This document shows, one piece after another, positions 49,264 to 57,606 of a stretch of DNA of 64,000 nt. The translations under genes were made by a program, and so were the position numbers. The DNA lies in contig NZ_JACKZC010000003.1 of assembly GCF_014212495.1 (NCBI RefSeq), positions 1-64,000 of the forward strand. Reading direction: 5' to 3'. The notes beneath the pieces were generated by a model, which was not told the DNA's origin, ran no database searches, and saw only the letters and a list, made by a program, of their open reading frames with translations. The stretch is from Pontibacter sp. Tf4 (GTDB lineage Bacteria > Bacteroidota > Bacteroidia > Cytophagales > Hymenobacteraceae). Numbering within the stretch: the first letter of the stretch is position 1; each line of letters starts with the position of its first letter.

Positions 49264-49308
49264 TGTAACCAATGTCACTGAACCGGGGCAACCTACACTC
49301 CATCTTTG
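49264..49308 (+). promoter_or_regulatory. Crp/Fnr-type site and -7 box before the methyltransferase gene
   Basis: The site TGTAACCAATGTCACTG (49264-49280) resembles the dyad TGTGAC-N4-GTCACA in its right half and weakly in its left. The -7 box CATCTTTG (49301-49308) lies at the same distance from the dyad as in five other promoters of this region. Confidence 0.6.
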
Positions 49309-49328
49309 TATCAATCATCTTAACAAGC

Positions 49329-49940
49329 ATGACTATGAAAGACTTTTGGAACGAACGCTACAGCCAGGAACAAATGGTATACGGTGCTGAACCTAACGAA
49401 TTTTTCAGGGAACAACTTCAACTCCTACAGCCCGGAACACTACTGTTACCTGCCGAAGGTGAAGGCAGAAATGCCGTGTATGCGGCACTGAAAGGCTGGC
49501 GGGTTACAGCGTTTGATTTTAGTGAAGCAGGTTCTAAAAAGGCCACAGCCCTGGCAGAACAGCGCGGCATAACTATAAACTACCAGGTAGCAGATGCGAT
49601 GCACTTTGAATGTGAGCCTGAAAGCCAGGATGCGGTAGCACTGATCTATGCTCACTTCTCGCCTGAACTGCGACAGCTACTACATCAGAAAGTGATTAAG
49701 TGGCTAAAACCAGGCGGCACAGTTATAATGGAGGCTTTCCACCCAAACCAATTAAGCTATAGTTCTGGGGGGCCAAAAGATGAAAGCATGCTCTATACTG
49801 CAGACATGCTAGAAGCAGACTTTAACCAGTTAGAGATTCAACTACTGGTTGAAGCCGAAATACAGCTAAATGAAGGTACTTATCATAGCGGAACAGGCTA
49901 TGTAACCAGGATGGTAGCTCAAAAGAAGCATAGTAAATAA
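49329..49940 (+). CDS. SAM-dependent methyltransferase (TehB-like)
   Basis: A class I methyltransferase of about 200 residues. It starts with MTMKDFWNERYSQEQMVYG, and the SAM-binding region is GTLLLPAEGEGRNAVYAALKG, WRVTAFDFSEAGSKKA and INYQVADAMHF. The pattern resembles thiopurine/TehB-type methyltransferases, which make volatile or methylated sulfur, selenium or tellurium products, but the substrate cannot be read from sequence. The start at 49329 is preferred: an upstream in-frame ATG at 49272 would lie before the predicted transcription start. Met 49335 is a second option. It has the Crp/Fnr-type promoter site and leads a likely operon with the stress protein. Confidence 0.88.
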   Translation: MTMKDFWNERYSQEQMVYGAEPNEFFREQLQLLQPGTLLLPAEGEGRNAVYAALKGWRVTAFDFSEAGSKKATALAEQRGITINYQVADAMHFECEPESQDAVALIYAHFSPELRQLLHQKVIKWLKPGGTVIMEAFHPNQLSYSSGGPKDESMLYTADMLEADFNQLEIQLLVEAEIQLNEGTYHSGTGYVTRMVAQKKHSK

Positions 49941-49984
49941 TAGAACATAAAAACTAGATCATAAAGGCTAACAGCTATACTCAA

Positions 49985-50827
49985 ATGAAAGATACATTAA
50001 ACATCATGGTACCGGTTGACTTTACACCGGTTTCTTACAGAGCAATAGAATTCCTGGCTTTCCTGATGGATAAGACACCCATTACTACGCACCTGGTGCA
50101 TGTAATAGAAGTGAACTCCGCTGAATGGGCGGGTTCTGTAGATGCATCGGAAACAGTAAACAAAAGTGAACTAAAGCAAAAGCAGGAATTAGCTAATCAG
50201 AAATTCGCAGAGCTGAAACAGCATGTTGATTTTAGCTTTACCAGCGAAGTACTATTTGGTGGTTTGACTACAGTGCTCGCCGACTATGCCAATACCAAAA
50301 ACATTGACCTGGTGATCATGGGTACGGACGGCGCTGCTGGCTGGCTGGAGAAAGTGTCTGGCTCTGAAGCGCAGCATGTGGTGCGTTATACCAACATTCC
50401 GGTCATCACCATCCATACGCATGCAGCCATTACCCCTATCCAGAACCTGCTATGGGTGGCGGATTTTGAAGCAGAAAAGCAACCAGAGCAAAGTGTGGCA
50501 ACTATAAAAATGCTGCAGCAACTTTTTAATGCCAGGCTGCACCTGTTGCAGATCGTAGATAAAGAAGATGAAAACAGGTTACACCAACTGAAAGGGAAAA
50601 TGGAGGATTTTGCGGAGCAGCTTAACCTGCAAAACTATGAACTGCACCTGCACCACAACTATAAGGTTCCGGCGGGTGTGCGCAGCTTTAACGAAGTATC
50701 TGAAATGGACCTGGTGCTGATCGGTACGCATGGCAGAAAAGGCATCAGCCACCTGTTCTATGGCAGTATCGCCGAAACACTGGTGAACCACTGCATCCGC
50801 CCTTTACTAACCTATCATCTTAACTAA
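49985..50827 (+). CDS. Tandem universal stress protein (UspA family)
   Basis: A 280-residue protein made of two Usp domains. The first (about 1-147) begins NIMVPVDFTPVSYRAIEFLA and has DLVIMGTDGAAGWLEKVSGS with the ATP-loop-like GxxG/S pattern. The second (about 155-280) ends DLVLIGTHGRKGISHLFYGSI with the same pattern, G-TH-GRKG-GS. Tandem Usp proteins are typical of Bacteroidota and are induced under energy or redox stress. It is 44 bp downstream of the methyltransferase gene and 56 bp ahead of the porin gene. Confidence 0.93.
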   Translation: MKDTLNIMVPVDFTPVSYRAIEFLAFLMDKTPITTHLVHVIEVNSAEWAGSVDASETVNKSELKQKQELANQKFAELKQHVDFSFTSEVLFGGLTTVLADYANTKNIDLVIMGTDGAAGWLEKVSGSEAQHVVRYTNIPVITIHTHAAITPIQNLLWVADFEAEKQPEQSVATIKMLQQLFNARLHLLQIVDKEDENRLHQLKGKMEDFAEQLNLQNYELHLHHNYKVPAGVRSFNEVSEMDLVLIGTHGRKGISHLFYGSIAETLVNHCIRPLLTYHLN

Positions 50828-50883
50828 TATCCTTTCTCCTCTGTGTGCGGCTCAGGCTGCACATCGTTTTTACACCAAACACC

Positions 50884-52281
50884 ATGCGTAATACATTTAA
50901 ACTGGCGGCTATACTTGCTGCCAGCATGGGCTGGGGTACGGCCTCTGCCCAAAAACATCACGAAGCCCATCAACCAGATACTGTACAGGTAAACAATGTA
51001 CAAGAACTTTTTACAAAAGGCTCAGTGCACGGGCATGTACGCAATTATTTTATGGCTACCTGGAGCCACCGCGAACTATCTGATAACTATGCCAATGCCA
51101 TCGGTGCCGAAATAGCCTATAAGACAGCTCCCTTCTATGGTTTCAGAGTTGGCTTTGCCGGGTTGTTTACCTACAACCTGTTCTCATCGGGCATGGCACA
51201 CCAGGATCCTTTAACAGGTAAACACCCGAAGCTGGAACTGGAGCTTTTTGATGTAGAAGACCCGGGAAACAAAGCCGACCTGGACCGGCTGGACGAACTA
51301 TACCTGGAGTACAAAACAGATTGGCTGCACGCAAAAGCTGGGCGTTTCAGCTTTACTTCTCCCCTGATGAACCCGCAGGATACCCGCATGAAGCCTTACT
51401 CTTTTCAGGGTATCAGTTTTCAGTTTCCTGTACAGGAAAAAGCGCTACTGACACTTGCCTGGTTTGATCATTTCTCACCCAGAAGTACCGTAGAATGGTT
51501 TAAAGCTGGTGAGTCCATCGGTACTTTCCCTTCTGGATATGATATGCAAGGCAATCGATCAGGTTATGCCCACCATACTGAAACCAAAGGCGTTGCCGTA
51601 ACGGGTCTACAGCTTAACTCAGATCAATCCCATCATGGCATTAACGCAGAAGTATGGAACTACTGGATAGAGAACATATCTAACACCAGCTACGGCCGGA
51701 CAACAATAGAAATTGTACCGCAAGTAAAAGCAGGTATAGAAGGTCTGTACCAGGTGCAGACAGGCAACGGTGGCAACCCGGAAGAAGCGCATGCCTACTT
51801 CCCGGATCAGCAACAATGGCTGGTAGGTGGTCAGTTAGCATACGAGCCCGGAAGTTGGAACACATCACTTAATTACCTGCACATAGATGGGGACGGGCGC
51901 TTCCTGTTTCCGCGTGAATGGGGCCGCGAGCAGTTCTTCGCCACTCTCTCCAGGGGCAGAATGGAAGGCACAGGTAAATCAGGCTTACTTGTGGCAAAAG
52001 TAAAAAAACGCTGGTCAGATAGGTTATCTATAGAGGCAGCTGCTTCCAAAACCTGGTTGCCTGGCGTGGATAACTATACACATAATAAGTATGGAGCAGT
52101 ACCATACATTGGATGGCTAGCTGACATTAACTATAGCCCTGCCAAACCAGTGCTCAAAGGATTGAACTTTCGGTTGCTTTATGTAGGTAGAACATCTCCG
52201 GATACAGACCTTCCGCTAGAAGCGATGTATTATAAAACCAACTTCCATAACCTGAACTTTGTAACACAGTTAAACTTTTGA
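50884..52281 (+). CDS. OprD-like outer membrane porin
   Basis: An outer-membrane beta-barrel protein of about 465 residues. A signal peptide (FKLAAILAASMGWGTASAQ) follows the start at 50884, which is preferred over the upstream in-frame ATG at 50845. The mature part has alternating beta-strand patterns. The segment HAKAGRFSFTSPLMNPQDTR followed by MKPYSFQGISF resembles the OprD-family core. The chain ends with LNFVTQLNF, a typical C-terminal Phe signal for outer-membrane insertion. It could import small anions or sulfonates for this sulfur region, but the substrate is unknown. Confidence 0.8.
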   Translation: MRNTFKLAAILAASMGWGTASAQKHHEAHQPDTVQVNNVQELFTKGSVHGHVRNYFMATWSHRELSDNYANAIGAEIAYKTAPFYGFRVGFAGLFTYNLFSSGMAHQDPLTGKHPKLELELFDVEDPGNKADLDRLDELYLEYKTDWLHAKAGRFSFTSPLMNPQDTRMKPYSFQGISFQFPVQEKALLTLAWFDHFSPRSTVEWFKAGESIGTFPSGYDMQGNRSGYAHHTETKGVAVTGLQLNSDQSHHGINAEVWNYWIENISNTSYGRTTIEIVPQVKAGIEGLYQVQTGNGGNPEEAHAYFPDQQQWLVGGQLAYEPGSWNTSLNYLHIDGDGRFLFPREWGREQFFATLSRGRMEGTGKSGLLVAKVKKRWSDRLSIEAAASKTWLPGVDNYTHNKYGAVPYIGWLADINYSPAKPVLKGLNFRLLYVGRTSPDTDLPLEAMYYKTNFHNLNFVTQLNF

Positions 52282-52340
52282 TCTCAGCCTGTGTGCCAAA
52301 ATCTGATAATTACATCTGGTAAATACAGTGCTATTCTTTG

Positions 52341-52385
52341 TGTGACAAACATCACTGAACATGGCTTTCGTATACTTTAATTTTG
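52341..52385 (+). promoter_or_regulatory. Crp/Fnr-type site and -7 box of the first MBL-rhodanese gene
   Basis: TGTGACAAACATCACTG (52341-52357) is a TGTGA-N6-TCACt dyad. TAATTTTG (52378-52385) is an exact -7 box at the same distance from the dyad centre as in the other five sites. Confidence 0.75.
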
Positions 52386-52424
52386 TATCAGAAAGTTTGG
52401 TCAACTATAAAACAGCAAAGATCT

Positions 52425-53768
52425 ATGAAAATTAAACAGTTTGAAGACAAGGGCTTAGCCCACTATGCATACGCTATCCTGAGCGAAAGCACAAAGGAAG
52501 TAATACTGATTGACCCGGCCCGCGACCCGCAGCCATACTATGATTACGCCAAAGAACACGACGCAAAAATTGTAGGTGTAATTGAAACGCACCCACATGC
52601 TGATTTTGTAAGCTCGCACTTGGAGATACACCAGAAAACCGGCGCCACTATTTACACGCATAGTATGGTCGGTGCCGATTATCCGCACCAGGCATTTGAT
52701 GAGGGTGCCGAGCTGCAATTAGGAGAAGTTAAACTGAAGTCGCTGCACACACCAGGCCACTCCCCTGACGGCATCAGCATTGTGCTGGAGCATGAAGGAA
52801 AAGACAAGGCCGTGTTCACTGGAGATACCTTGTTTATAGGTGATGTAGGTCGTCCGGATTTGCGCGAGAGTGCCGGTAACGTAACCGCTAAGCGTGAAGA
52901 GCTGGCCCGCCAGATGTATAAAAGTACACGCGAAAAGCTGATGAAGCTGGCCGACGATGTGGTAGTGTATCCGGCGCACGGTGCTGGCTCGCTGTGCGGT
53001 AAAGGCCTGAGCGATGCCAACAGCAGCACCATTGGCGACGAGAAGCTGGGTAACTACGCCCTGAAGCCGATGAGCGAAGACGAGTTTGTAAAGGTGCTGA
53101 CCGAAGACCAACCTTTTGTACCAAAATACTTTGGCTACGATGTAGGCCTTAACAAACAGGGCGCGCCAGATTATAAACCAAGTGTGGAAGGTGTGGCAAA
53201 ACTGGAGAAGAACTATACCCCGGAAGATGGCGCTGTAATAGTAGATGCTCGCTCAGAAAAGGTGTTCAAGCAAGGTCACTATAAAGGTGCGATCAACATA
53301 CAGAATGGCGGTAAGTTTGAAACATGGCTGGGATCTATAGTTGGCCCTAATGAAAGTTATTACCTAATAGGTGAAAGCGACGAACAGCTAAATGAGCTGA
53401 TCGCTAAGGCTTCCAAGATCGGGTATGAGCTGCTGATAAAAGGGGCTTTTGTATACGACAAGCAGGACGGCGAAACGAGCGATAGCTTTGACAGATCAGC
53501 TTTTGAAGCCAACAAAGAAGACTATACCATCGTGGACATCCGCAACACCTCAGAAGTAAAGTCGGGTAAATTCTTTGAAAAGGCCATCAACATTCCACTG
53601 CCGGAACTGCGCGAACGCGTGAAGGAGATTCCAACTGACAAACCAGTAGTTGTGCATTGCGCCGGTGGTTATCGCTCAGCAGCAGGTAGCAGCATCGTAG
53701 AGTCAGCCCTACCCAATATAAAGGTGCTGGACATGAGTGAAGCAGTTACAGAACTTAAAAATAAATAG
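52425..53768 (+). CDS. MBL-fold persulfide dioxygenase-like protein with two rhodanese domains
   Basis: A protein of 447 residues with three parts. The metallo-beta-lactamase domain (about 1-230) shows THPHADFVSSH, HTPGHSPD, GDTLFIGDVGRPDL and YPAHGAGSLCGK, the motifs of persulfide dioxygenase (ETHE1/Blh type). The first rhodanese domain (about 255-345) has no catalytic Cys: the loop reads YYLIGESDE. The second (about 365-447) has VVVHCAGGYRS with the active Cys. Such fusions oxidise or transfer sulfane sulfur. The start at 52425 (MKIKQFEDKG) is chosen because an upstream ATG at 52383 lies at the transcription start. A paralogue is at 57607-59019. Confidence 0.92.
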   Translation: MKIKQFEDKGLAHYAYAILSESTKEVILIDPARDPQPYYDYAKEHDAKIVGVIETHPHADFVSSHLEIHQKTGATIYTHSMVGADYPHQAFDEGAELQLGEVKLKSLHTPGHSPDGISIVLEHEGKDKAVFTGDTLFIGDVGRPDLRESAGNVTAKREELARQMYKSTREKLMKLADDVVVYPAHGAGSLCGKGLSDANSSTIGDEKLGNYALKPMSEDEFVKVLTEDQPFVPKYFGYDVGLNKQGAPDYKPSVEGVAKLEKNYTPEDGAVIVDARSEKVFKQGHYKGAINIQNGGKFETWLGSIVGPNESYYLIGESDEQLNELIAKASKIGYELLIKGAFVYDKQDGETSDSFDRSAFEANKEDYTIVDIRNTSEVKSGKFFEKAINIPLPELRERVKEIPTDKPVVVHCAGGYRSAAGSSIVESALPNIKVLDMSEAVTELKNK

Positions 53769-53777
53769 AAACAAACA

Positions 53778-53802
53778 GGAGACCTTGAGCATACGGGTCT
53801 CC
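53778..53802 (+). repeat. Short hairpin between the MBL and rhodanese genes
   Basis: GGAGACC (53778-53784) pairs with GGTCTCC (53796-53802). Without a T run it is more likely an mRNA-stabilising or processing hairpin than a terminator. Confidence 0.4.
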
Positions 53803-53824
53803 GCTTACCTTAACTATAACGACC

Positions 53825-54136
53825 ATGAACTATAAAGACATATCCGGAGAAGAGCTGAAAAAGCTAAAGGAAGAACAGCCAGATGCCGTTGTGGTGGACG
53901 TTCGTACCCCAATGGAAGTTAGCCAGGGTAAAATACCAGGCGCACAGGTAATAGACCTGATGGATGCCCAGTTTCCGCAAAAGGTAGATGCTTTGGACAA
54001 AGACAAACCCTATGTGCTTTACTGCAGATCGGGCAATAGAAGTGCCCAGGCCTGCAACTACATGGCGGGACAAGGATTTACAAAACTATATAACCTGAGT
54101 GGTGGCATCGGTAACTGGCCTTATGAAACTGAATAA
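53825..54136 (+). CDS. Single-domain rhodanese
   Basis: A 103-residue rhodanese with AVVVDVRTPMEV, IPGAQVIDLMD and the active-site loop YCRSGNRSAQAC, with the catalytic Cys in the first position. It ends with LYNLSGGIGNWP, the standard closing motif. It transfers sulfane sulfur within the cytoplasm. It is 56 bp after the MBL-double-rhodanese gene and overlaps the next small gene by 14 bp, so all three are one operon. Confidence 0.96.
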   Translation: MNYKDISGEELKKLKEEQPDAVVVDVRTPMEVSQGKIPGAQVIDLMDAQFPQKVDALDKDKPYVLYCRSGNRSAQACNYMAGQGFTKLYNLSGGIGNWPYETE

Positions 54137-54323
54137 TCTGTCGCTTAGTACCGGAACAAAGCTGGTGTTGAGCATGACTATCGGGGGTATTTTAGGTTAT
54201 ATGATTTATGCCTTTTATGGTTGTAACGGTAGCTGCCTAATTACTTCCAGCCCCCTTAACAGCACGATTTACGGAACAGTAGCAGGTGCTATCTTTTCCA
54301 GAAGATTTATAGCTAAGAAGTAA
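54123..54323 (+). CDS. DUF6132-like small membrane protein
   Basis: A protein of 66 residues with two hydrophobic helices. It has the pattern YGCNGSCLITSSPLNSTIYG, with a Cys pair between the helices, typical of small Bacteroidota membrane proteins (DUF6132). The start at 54123 overlaps the rhodanese stop in another frame. A longer start at 54099 is less likely. The Cys pair and the operon with the rhodanese suggest a role in sulfur or thiol transfer at the membrane. Confidence 0.8.
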   Translation: MKLNNLSLSTGTKLVLSMTIGGILGYMIYAFYGCNGSCLITSSPLNSTIYGTVAGAIFSRRFIAKK

Positions 54324-54332
54324 AGAACTATA

Positions 54333-54374
54333 AGCAACTGCCTGTACCAACATAGTACAGGCAGTTGCTATTTT
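54333..54374 (+). terminator. Strong intrinsic terminator after the sulfur operon
   Basis: AGCAACTGCCTGTAC (54333-54347) and GTACAGGCAGTTGCT (54355-54369) form a perfect 15-bp stem, followed by ATTTTA. Confidence 0.9.
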
Positions 54375-54418
54375 ACAAGGATGCCAGCAGCTTTTAACAT
54401 TGTATTACCTTACTTGTT

Positions 54419-54463
54419 TGTGACTAAAATCACATACAACTATACCTTAAAATATTTCCTTTG
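54419..54463 (+). promoter_or_regulatory. Crp/Fnr-type site and -7 box of the trxB operon
   Basis: TGTGACTAAAATCACAT (54419-54435) is a TGTGA-N6-TCACA dyad. The -7-like box TTCCTTTG (54456-54463) is at the same distance as in the other sites. The operon it precedes contains the Crp/Fnr gene itself, so regulation may be autogenous. Confidence 0.75.
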
Positions 54464-54567
54464 TGTAGTTCTAACAGCTCTTATAGTTAAGCTGTTATCA
54501 TACATTACATTTGTCAAAATCCCTTAAGACCTGAAAGTGTCGGTCTTATGACATAAATAAATTTCTT

Positions 54568-55557
54568 ATGGAAACCGAAAAAGTAAAAGTTCTGATCATT
54601 GGTTCTGGCCCAGCAGGCTACACAGCTGCGATATATGCATCCAGAGCCGGACTTAATCCGGTATTATATCAGGGTCTTCAACCAGGTGGCCAGCTAACCA
54701 TTACCAACGATGTAGAGAACTACCCAGGTTACCCGGATGGCATCAATGGTCCGCAGATGATGGAAGATTTTAAACACCAGGCAGAGCGCTTTGGCACCGA
54801 TGTGCGCTATGGTATTGCTACCGCTGTTGATTTCTCATTTAAACCACACAAAGTAACTATTGATGATCAGAAGGTTCTTGAAGCAGATACCGTCATCATT
54901 TCTACCGGGGCATCAGCTAAATGGCTTGGATTGGAGTCGGAAGCACGACTGAACGGTAGTGGCGTTTCTGCCTGTGCCGTATGCGACGGCTTCTTCTACC
55001 GTGGGCAGGATGTAGCTATAGTTGGTGCCGGTGATACGGCCGCAGAAGAAGCTACCTACCTGGCCAACCTGGCAAACAAAGTATATATGATTGTGCGCCG
55101 CGATGAGATGCGTGCCTCCCAGATCATGCAGGACCGGGTAAAAAGAACGAAGAACATAGAGATCCTGTGGAATACGGTTACAGACGAGATTCTGGGCGAG
55201 CAGGCTGTGGAAGGAATCAGGGTAAAGAACACCGTTACTAACGAAATGAGGGAGATACCGGTGAAAGGTTTTTTTGTCGCCATTGGCCACAAACCGAACT
55301 CCGACATATTTGCCGATTACCTGAACCTGGATGAGAATGGCTATATCCGAACGATACCAGGGACATCAAAGACAAATATAGACGGTGTGTTTGCCTGTGG
55401 CGATGTACAGGATTTCACGTACCGCCAGGCGGTTACTGCCGCTGGCTCAGGTTGTATGGCGGCGCTGGATGCCGAGCGTTACCTGGCAGCTCTGGAATCG
55501 GAGCATGCTACAGAACCAGAGCAGGACACAATACTTAGCTTAACTGACAAAGCATGA
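54568..55557 (+). CDS. trxB: Thioredoxin-disulfide reductase
   Basis: A 329-residue NADPH-dependent flavoprotein. The FAD motif GSGPAG is at 12-17, the redox-active CAVC at 136-139 within SACAVCDGFFYRG, and the NADPH motif GAGDTAAE at 153-160. The C-terminal FAD-binding stretch GVFACGDVQDFTYRQAVTAAGSG is also present. It reduces thioredoxin-like partners. Here it leads an operon with a small Cys-rich membrane protein (4-bp overlap) and the Crp/Fnr gene, and has the shared Crp/Fnr-type promoter, which ties it to the sulfur response. Confidence 0.95.
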   Translation: METEKVKVLIIGSGPAGYTAAIYASRAGLNPVLYQGLQPGGQLTITNDVENYPGYPDGINGPQMMEDFKHQAERFGTDVRYGIATAVDFSFKPHKVTIDDQKVLEADTVIISTGASAKWLGLESEARLNGSGVSACAVCDGFFYRGQDVAIVGAGDTAAEEATYLANLANKVYMIVRRDEMRASQIMQDRVKRTKNIEILWNTVTDEILGEQAVEGIRVKNTVTNEMREIPVKGFFVAIGHKPNSDIFADYLNLDENGYIRTIPGTSKTNIDGVFACGDVQDFTYRQAVTAAGSGCMAALDAERYLAALESEHATEPEQDTILSLTDKA

Positions 55558-55793
55558 TAAAAACTCTAAAGTATCAACTACTAACCGGCTGGCACCTGGC
55601 CCGCTGGATTCGTCTGGTACTTGGCGTAGCCCTGCTGATACAGGCTATCGCGAAAAGCGATGTACTGGTTGGTGCATTTGCCATTTTGCTTTTAGGGCAA
55701 GTCGTTACAAATACAGGCTGTTGCGGCCCATCGGGCTGCAGTGTACCACAACCAAAACAACACACAAAAGATACCACCGGACCTATTGAATAG
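55554..55793 (+). CDS. Small Cys-rich membrane protein
   Basis: A 79-residue protein with a basic N-terminus (LKYQLLTGWHLARWIRL), two short hydrophobic helices (about 19-33 and 38-50) and a Cys-rich C-terminal part, TGCCGPSGCSVP. The layout is like the DUF2892/YgaP-type membrane proteins, with the cysteines exposed near the membrane surface. Its start overlaps the trxB stop (ATGA), so it is translationally coupled and may be a reduction partner of the thioredoxin system or a metal/sulfur carrier. Confidence 0.7.
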   Translation: MIKTLKYQLLTGWHLARWIRLVLGVALLIQAIAKSDVLVGAFAILLLGQVVTNTGCCGPSGCSVPQPKQHTKDTTGPIE

Positions 55794-55814
55794 GGAAAAC
55801 GTAAAGGATAAAAC

Positions 55815-56462
55815 ATGGAAAGTAAAAATAAAGAAGAGTTACTGCAGAAGTTCTCACAGTTAGAGCAGCCATTGCTGGATGAGATACTAGCCCAAAGCAC
55901 CATTAGACACCTGAAAGAAGGTGACGAAGCTTTACGGACAGGCCAATATATCAAATCAACCGTGCTGCTTTCTAAAGGCTTACTGAAAGTGTATCGCGAA
56001 GACGAAAATGGTAATGAGTTTTTAATGTATTACCTGGAACCAGGGAATGCCTGCGCCCTTTCCATGATGTGTACCGCACGTGATGAACAGAGCCAGATCA
56101 TGGTAAAAGCAGTGGATGAATCGGAGATTATCCTGATACCGTCGCACCTGTCAGAACTATGGCTTGCCAAGTATAAAAGCTGGCACAACTTTGTAATTGC
56201 TTCGTACCGCCAACGCTTTGAAGAACTCTTGCAAACACTGGATAGCGTAGCATTTAAAGCCTTGGATGAGCGTCTTTTGTTTTACCTGAAACGCCATGTA
56301 AAAGTAAGCGGAAATGAAGTAAAATTATCGCATCAGCAGATTGCAAACGAGCTCAGCAGTTCCCGCGAAGTAATCTCCAGGCTGCTGAAAAAGTTAGAGC
56401 AAACCGGTGCTATCACGCTTCATCGCAATTATATAGAAGTACATGACCTGGATATAGTTTAA
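55815..56462 (+). CDS. Crp/Fnr-family transcriptional regulator
   Basis: A 215-residue regulator. The N-terminal cyclic-nucleotide-binding-like beta-roll (about 20-120) lacks the typical cAMP-contacting set. It contains two cysteines, C80 and C86, in GNACALSMMCTARDEQ. The C-terminal winged HTH has LSHQQIANELSSSREVISRL (171-190), with the Ser-Ser-Arg-Glu recognition helix of the Crp/Fnr group. Six dyads of the Crp type occur in this region, one of them before its own operon, so it is the obvious candidate to bind them. The signal may be the C80/C86 thiol state, for example sulfide or persulfide, but that is inferred. Confidence 0.9.
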   Translation: MESKNKEELLQKFSQLEQPLLDEILAQSTIRHLKEGDEALRTGQYIKSTVLLSKGLLKVYREDENGNEFLMYYLEPGNACALSMMCTARDEQSQIMVKAVDESEIILIPSHLSELWLAKYKSWHNFVIASYRQRFEELLQTLDSVAFKALDERLLFYLKRHVKVSGNEVKLSHQQIANELSSSREVISRLLKKLEQTGAITLHRNYIEVHDLDIV

Positions 56463-56477
56463 CTAGAAACACAAGAT

Positions 56478-56516
56478 AAAGGCGACCTGACAAATCATCA
56501 GGTCGCCTTTATTTTT
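56478..56516 (+). terminator. Intrinsic terminator after the Crp/Fnr gene
   Basis: AAAGGCGACCTGA (56478-56490) and TCAGGTCGCCTTT (56498-56510) form a perfect 13-bp stem, followed by ATTTTT. Confidence 0.92.
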
Positions 56517-56541
56517 AGCCTTTTTAAGTTATTTTCCCTTC

Positions 56542-56586
56542 TGTGACATCAGTCACTGTACTCCCTTCTGCTCCACCCTACCTTTG
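56542..56586 (+). promoter_or_regulatory. Crp/Fnr-type site and -7 box before the TauE/SafE gene
   Basis: TGTGACATCAGTCACTG (56542-56558) is a TGTGAC-N4-GTCACt dyad. TACCTTTG (56579-56586) is an exact -7 box at the shared distance. Confidence 0.8.
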
Positions 56587-56617
56587 TACCAGAAATCAAG
56601 ATAAAACTTTTAATAAA

Positions 56618-57481
56618 ATGGAAATACTTGGATACATCGCTGCTATGCTTATTGGTTTATCACTTGGCCTGATCGGGGGTGGCGGCTCTATTCTTACTGT
56701 ACCGGTGCTGGTTTATTTGCTGGGCCTAAGCCCGGTTATTTCAACAGCTTACTCCCTGTTTATAGTTGGGCTTACCAGTTTAGTGGGGTCATATAAATTT
56801 TACCAGAAAGGCTTGGTGAGCTTGAAAACAGCTGTTGTGTTTGGCTTGCCATCTATAGTGGCTGTATACCTGACGCGGCGCTACCTGGTGCCCGCCATTC
56901 CTGAAAATTTATTCACAGTAGGAGATCTGGCCATAACGAAAGGCGTGCTGCTGATGCTCTTGTTTGCCGGCTTGATGGTGTTTGCTTCGATCTCTATGAT
57001 CAAAAAGAAAAAAGATGCACCGGCAGAACCAGCTGATGTAGTAGATGAGAACATTGACACCGAACTGGATGTGGAGCACACTGATCCAAAAGAAACGCAC
57101 CCGAAGCCAAAGTTTAACTATGGCGGCATACTGGCTGAAGGACTGGTAGTAGGTACATTGACTGGTCTGGTAGGTGCAGGCGGTGGCTTCCTGATCATTC
57201 CGGCGCTGGTGCTCTTCAGTAAGCTGGATATGAAAATGGCCGTAGGTACATCGCTACTCATCATCGCTGTTAAATCGCTGTTCGGATTTATAGGTGATGT
57301 GTTCAACTATGAGATTGACTGGATGTTCCTGGGTATTTTCTCAGCCATTTCTATAGCCGGTATCTTCATCGGATCCTTCCTTTCCACAAAAATACATGCC
57401 GACAAGCTAAAGACTTCCTTCGGTTGGTTTGTACTCGTGATGGGCATTTACATCATCATCAAAGAAATATTTTTCGCATAA
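56618..57481 (+). CDS. TauE/SafE family sulfite/organosulfonate exporter
   Basis: A membrane protein of 287 residues with about eight helices in two halves. The glycine-rich motifs LIGLSLGLIGGGGSILTVPV and GLVVGTLTGLVGAGGGFLII are the paired TauE/SafE signatures. An acidic, probably cytoplasmic loop (about 128-160) separates the halves. The start at 56618 is chosen: the longer frame from 56543 would start upstream of the predicted transcription start. Export of sulfite or related anions fits the persulfide-dioxygenase genes nearby, because that enzyme makes sulfite. It has the shared Crp/Fnr-type promoter. Confidence 0.93.
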   Translation: MEILGYIAAMLIGLSLGLIGGGGSILTVPVLVYLLGLSPVISTAYSLFIVGLTSLVGSYKFYQKGLVSLKTAVVFGLPSIVAVYLTRRYLVPAIPENLFTVGDLAITKGVLLMLLFAGLMVFASISMIKKKKDAPAEPADVVDENIDTELDVEHTDPKETHPKPKFNYGGILAEGLVVGTLTGLVGAGGGFLIIPALVLFSKLDMKMAVGTSLLIIAVKSLFGFIGDVFNYEIDWMFLGIFSAISIAGIFIGSFLSTKIHADKLKTSFGWFVLVMGIYIIIKEIFFA

Positions 57482-57490
57482 GCCTGGCAG

Positions 57491-57535
57491 CGTGACCAAA
57501 GTCACAGACTCTGGCTATTCTTATCCCGAAATTTG
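57491..57535 (+). promoter_or_regulatory. Crp/Fnr-type site and -7 box of the second MBL-rhodanese gene
   Basis: CGTGACCAAAGTCACAG (57491-57507) is a near-perfect GTGAC-N4-GTCAC dyad. The -7-like box GAAATTTG (57528-57535) is at the shared distance. Confidence 0.8.
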
Positions 57536-57606
57536 TAATGTCACCAAGGTAAAAGGGTGACTAAAATTGAGAAACTAAAAAAACAAAAACTATAAAATCA
57601 GCTACC

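Noticed and set aside
49272-49328. Upstream start codon for the methyltransferase
   Set aside because: It would lie inside the Crp/Fnr-type site and before the predicted transcription start. The residues it adds do not belong to the methyltransferase fold.
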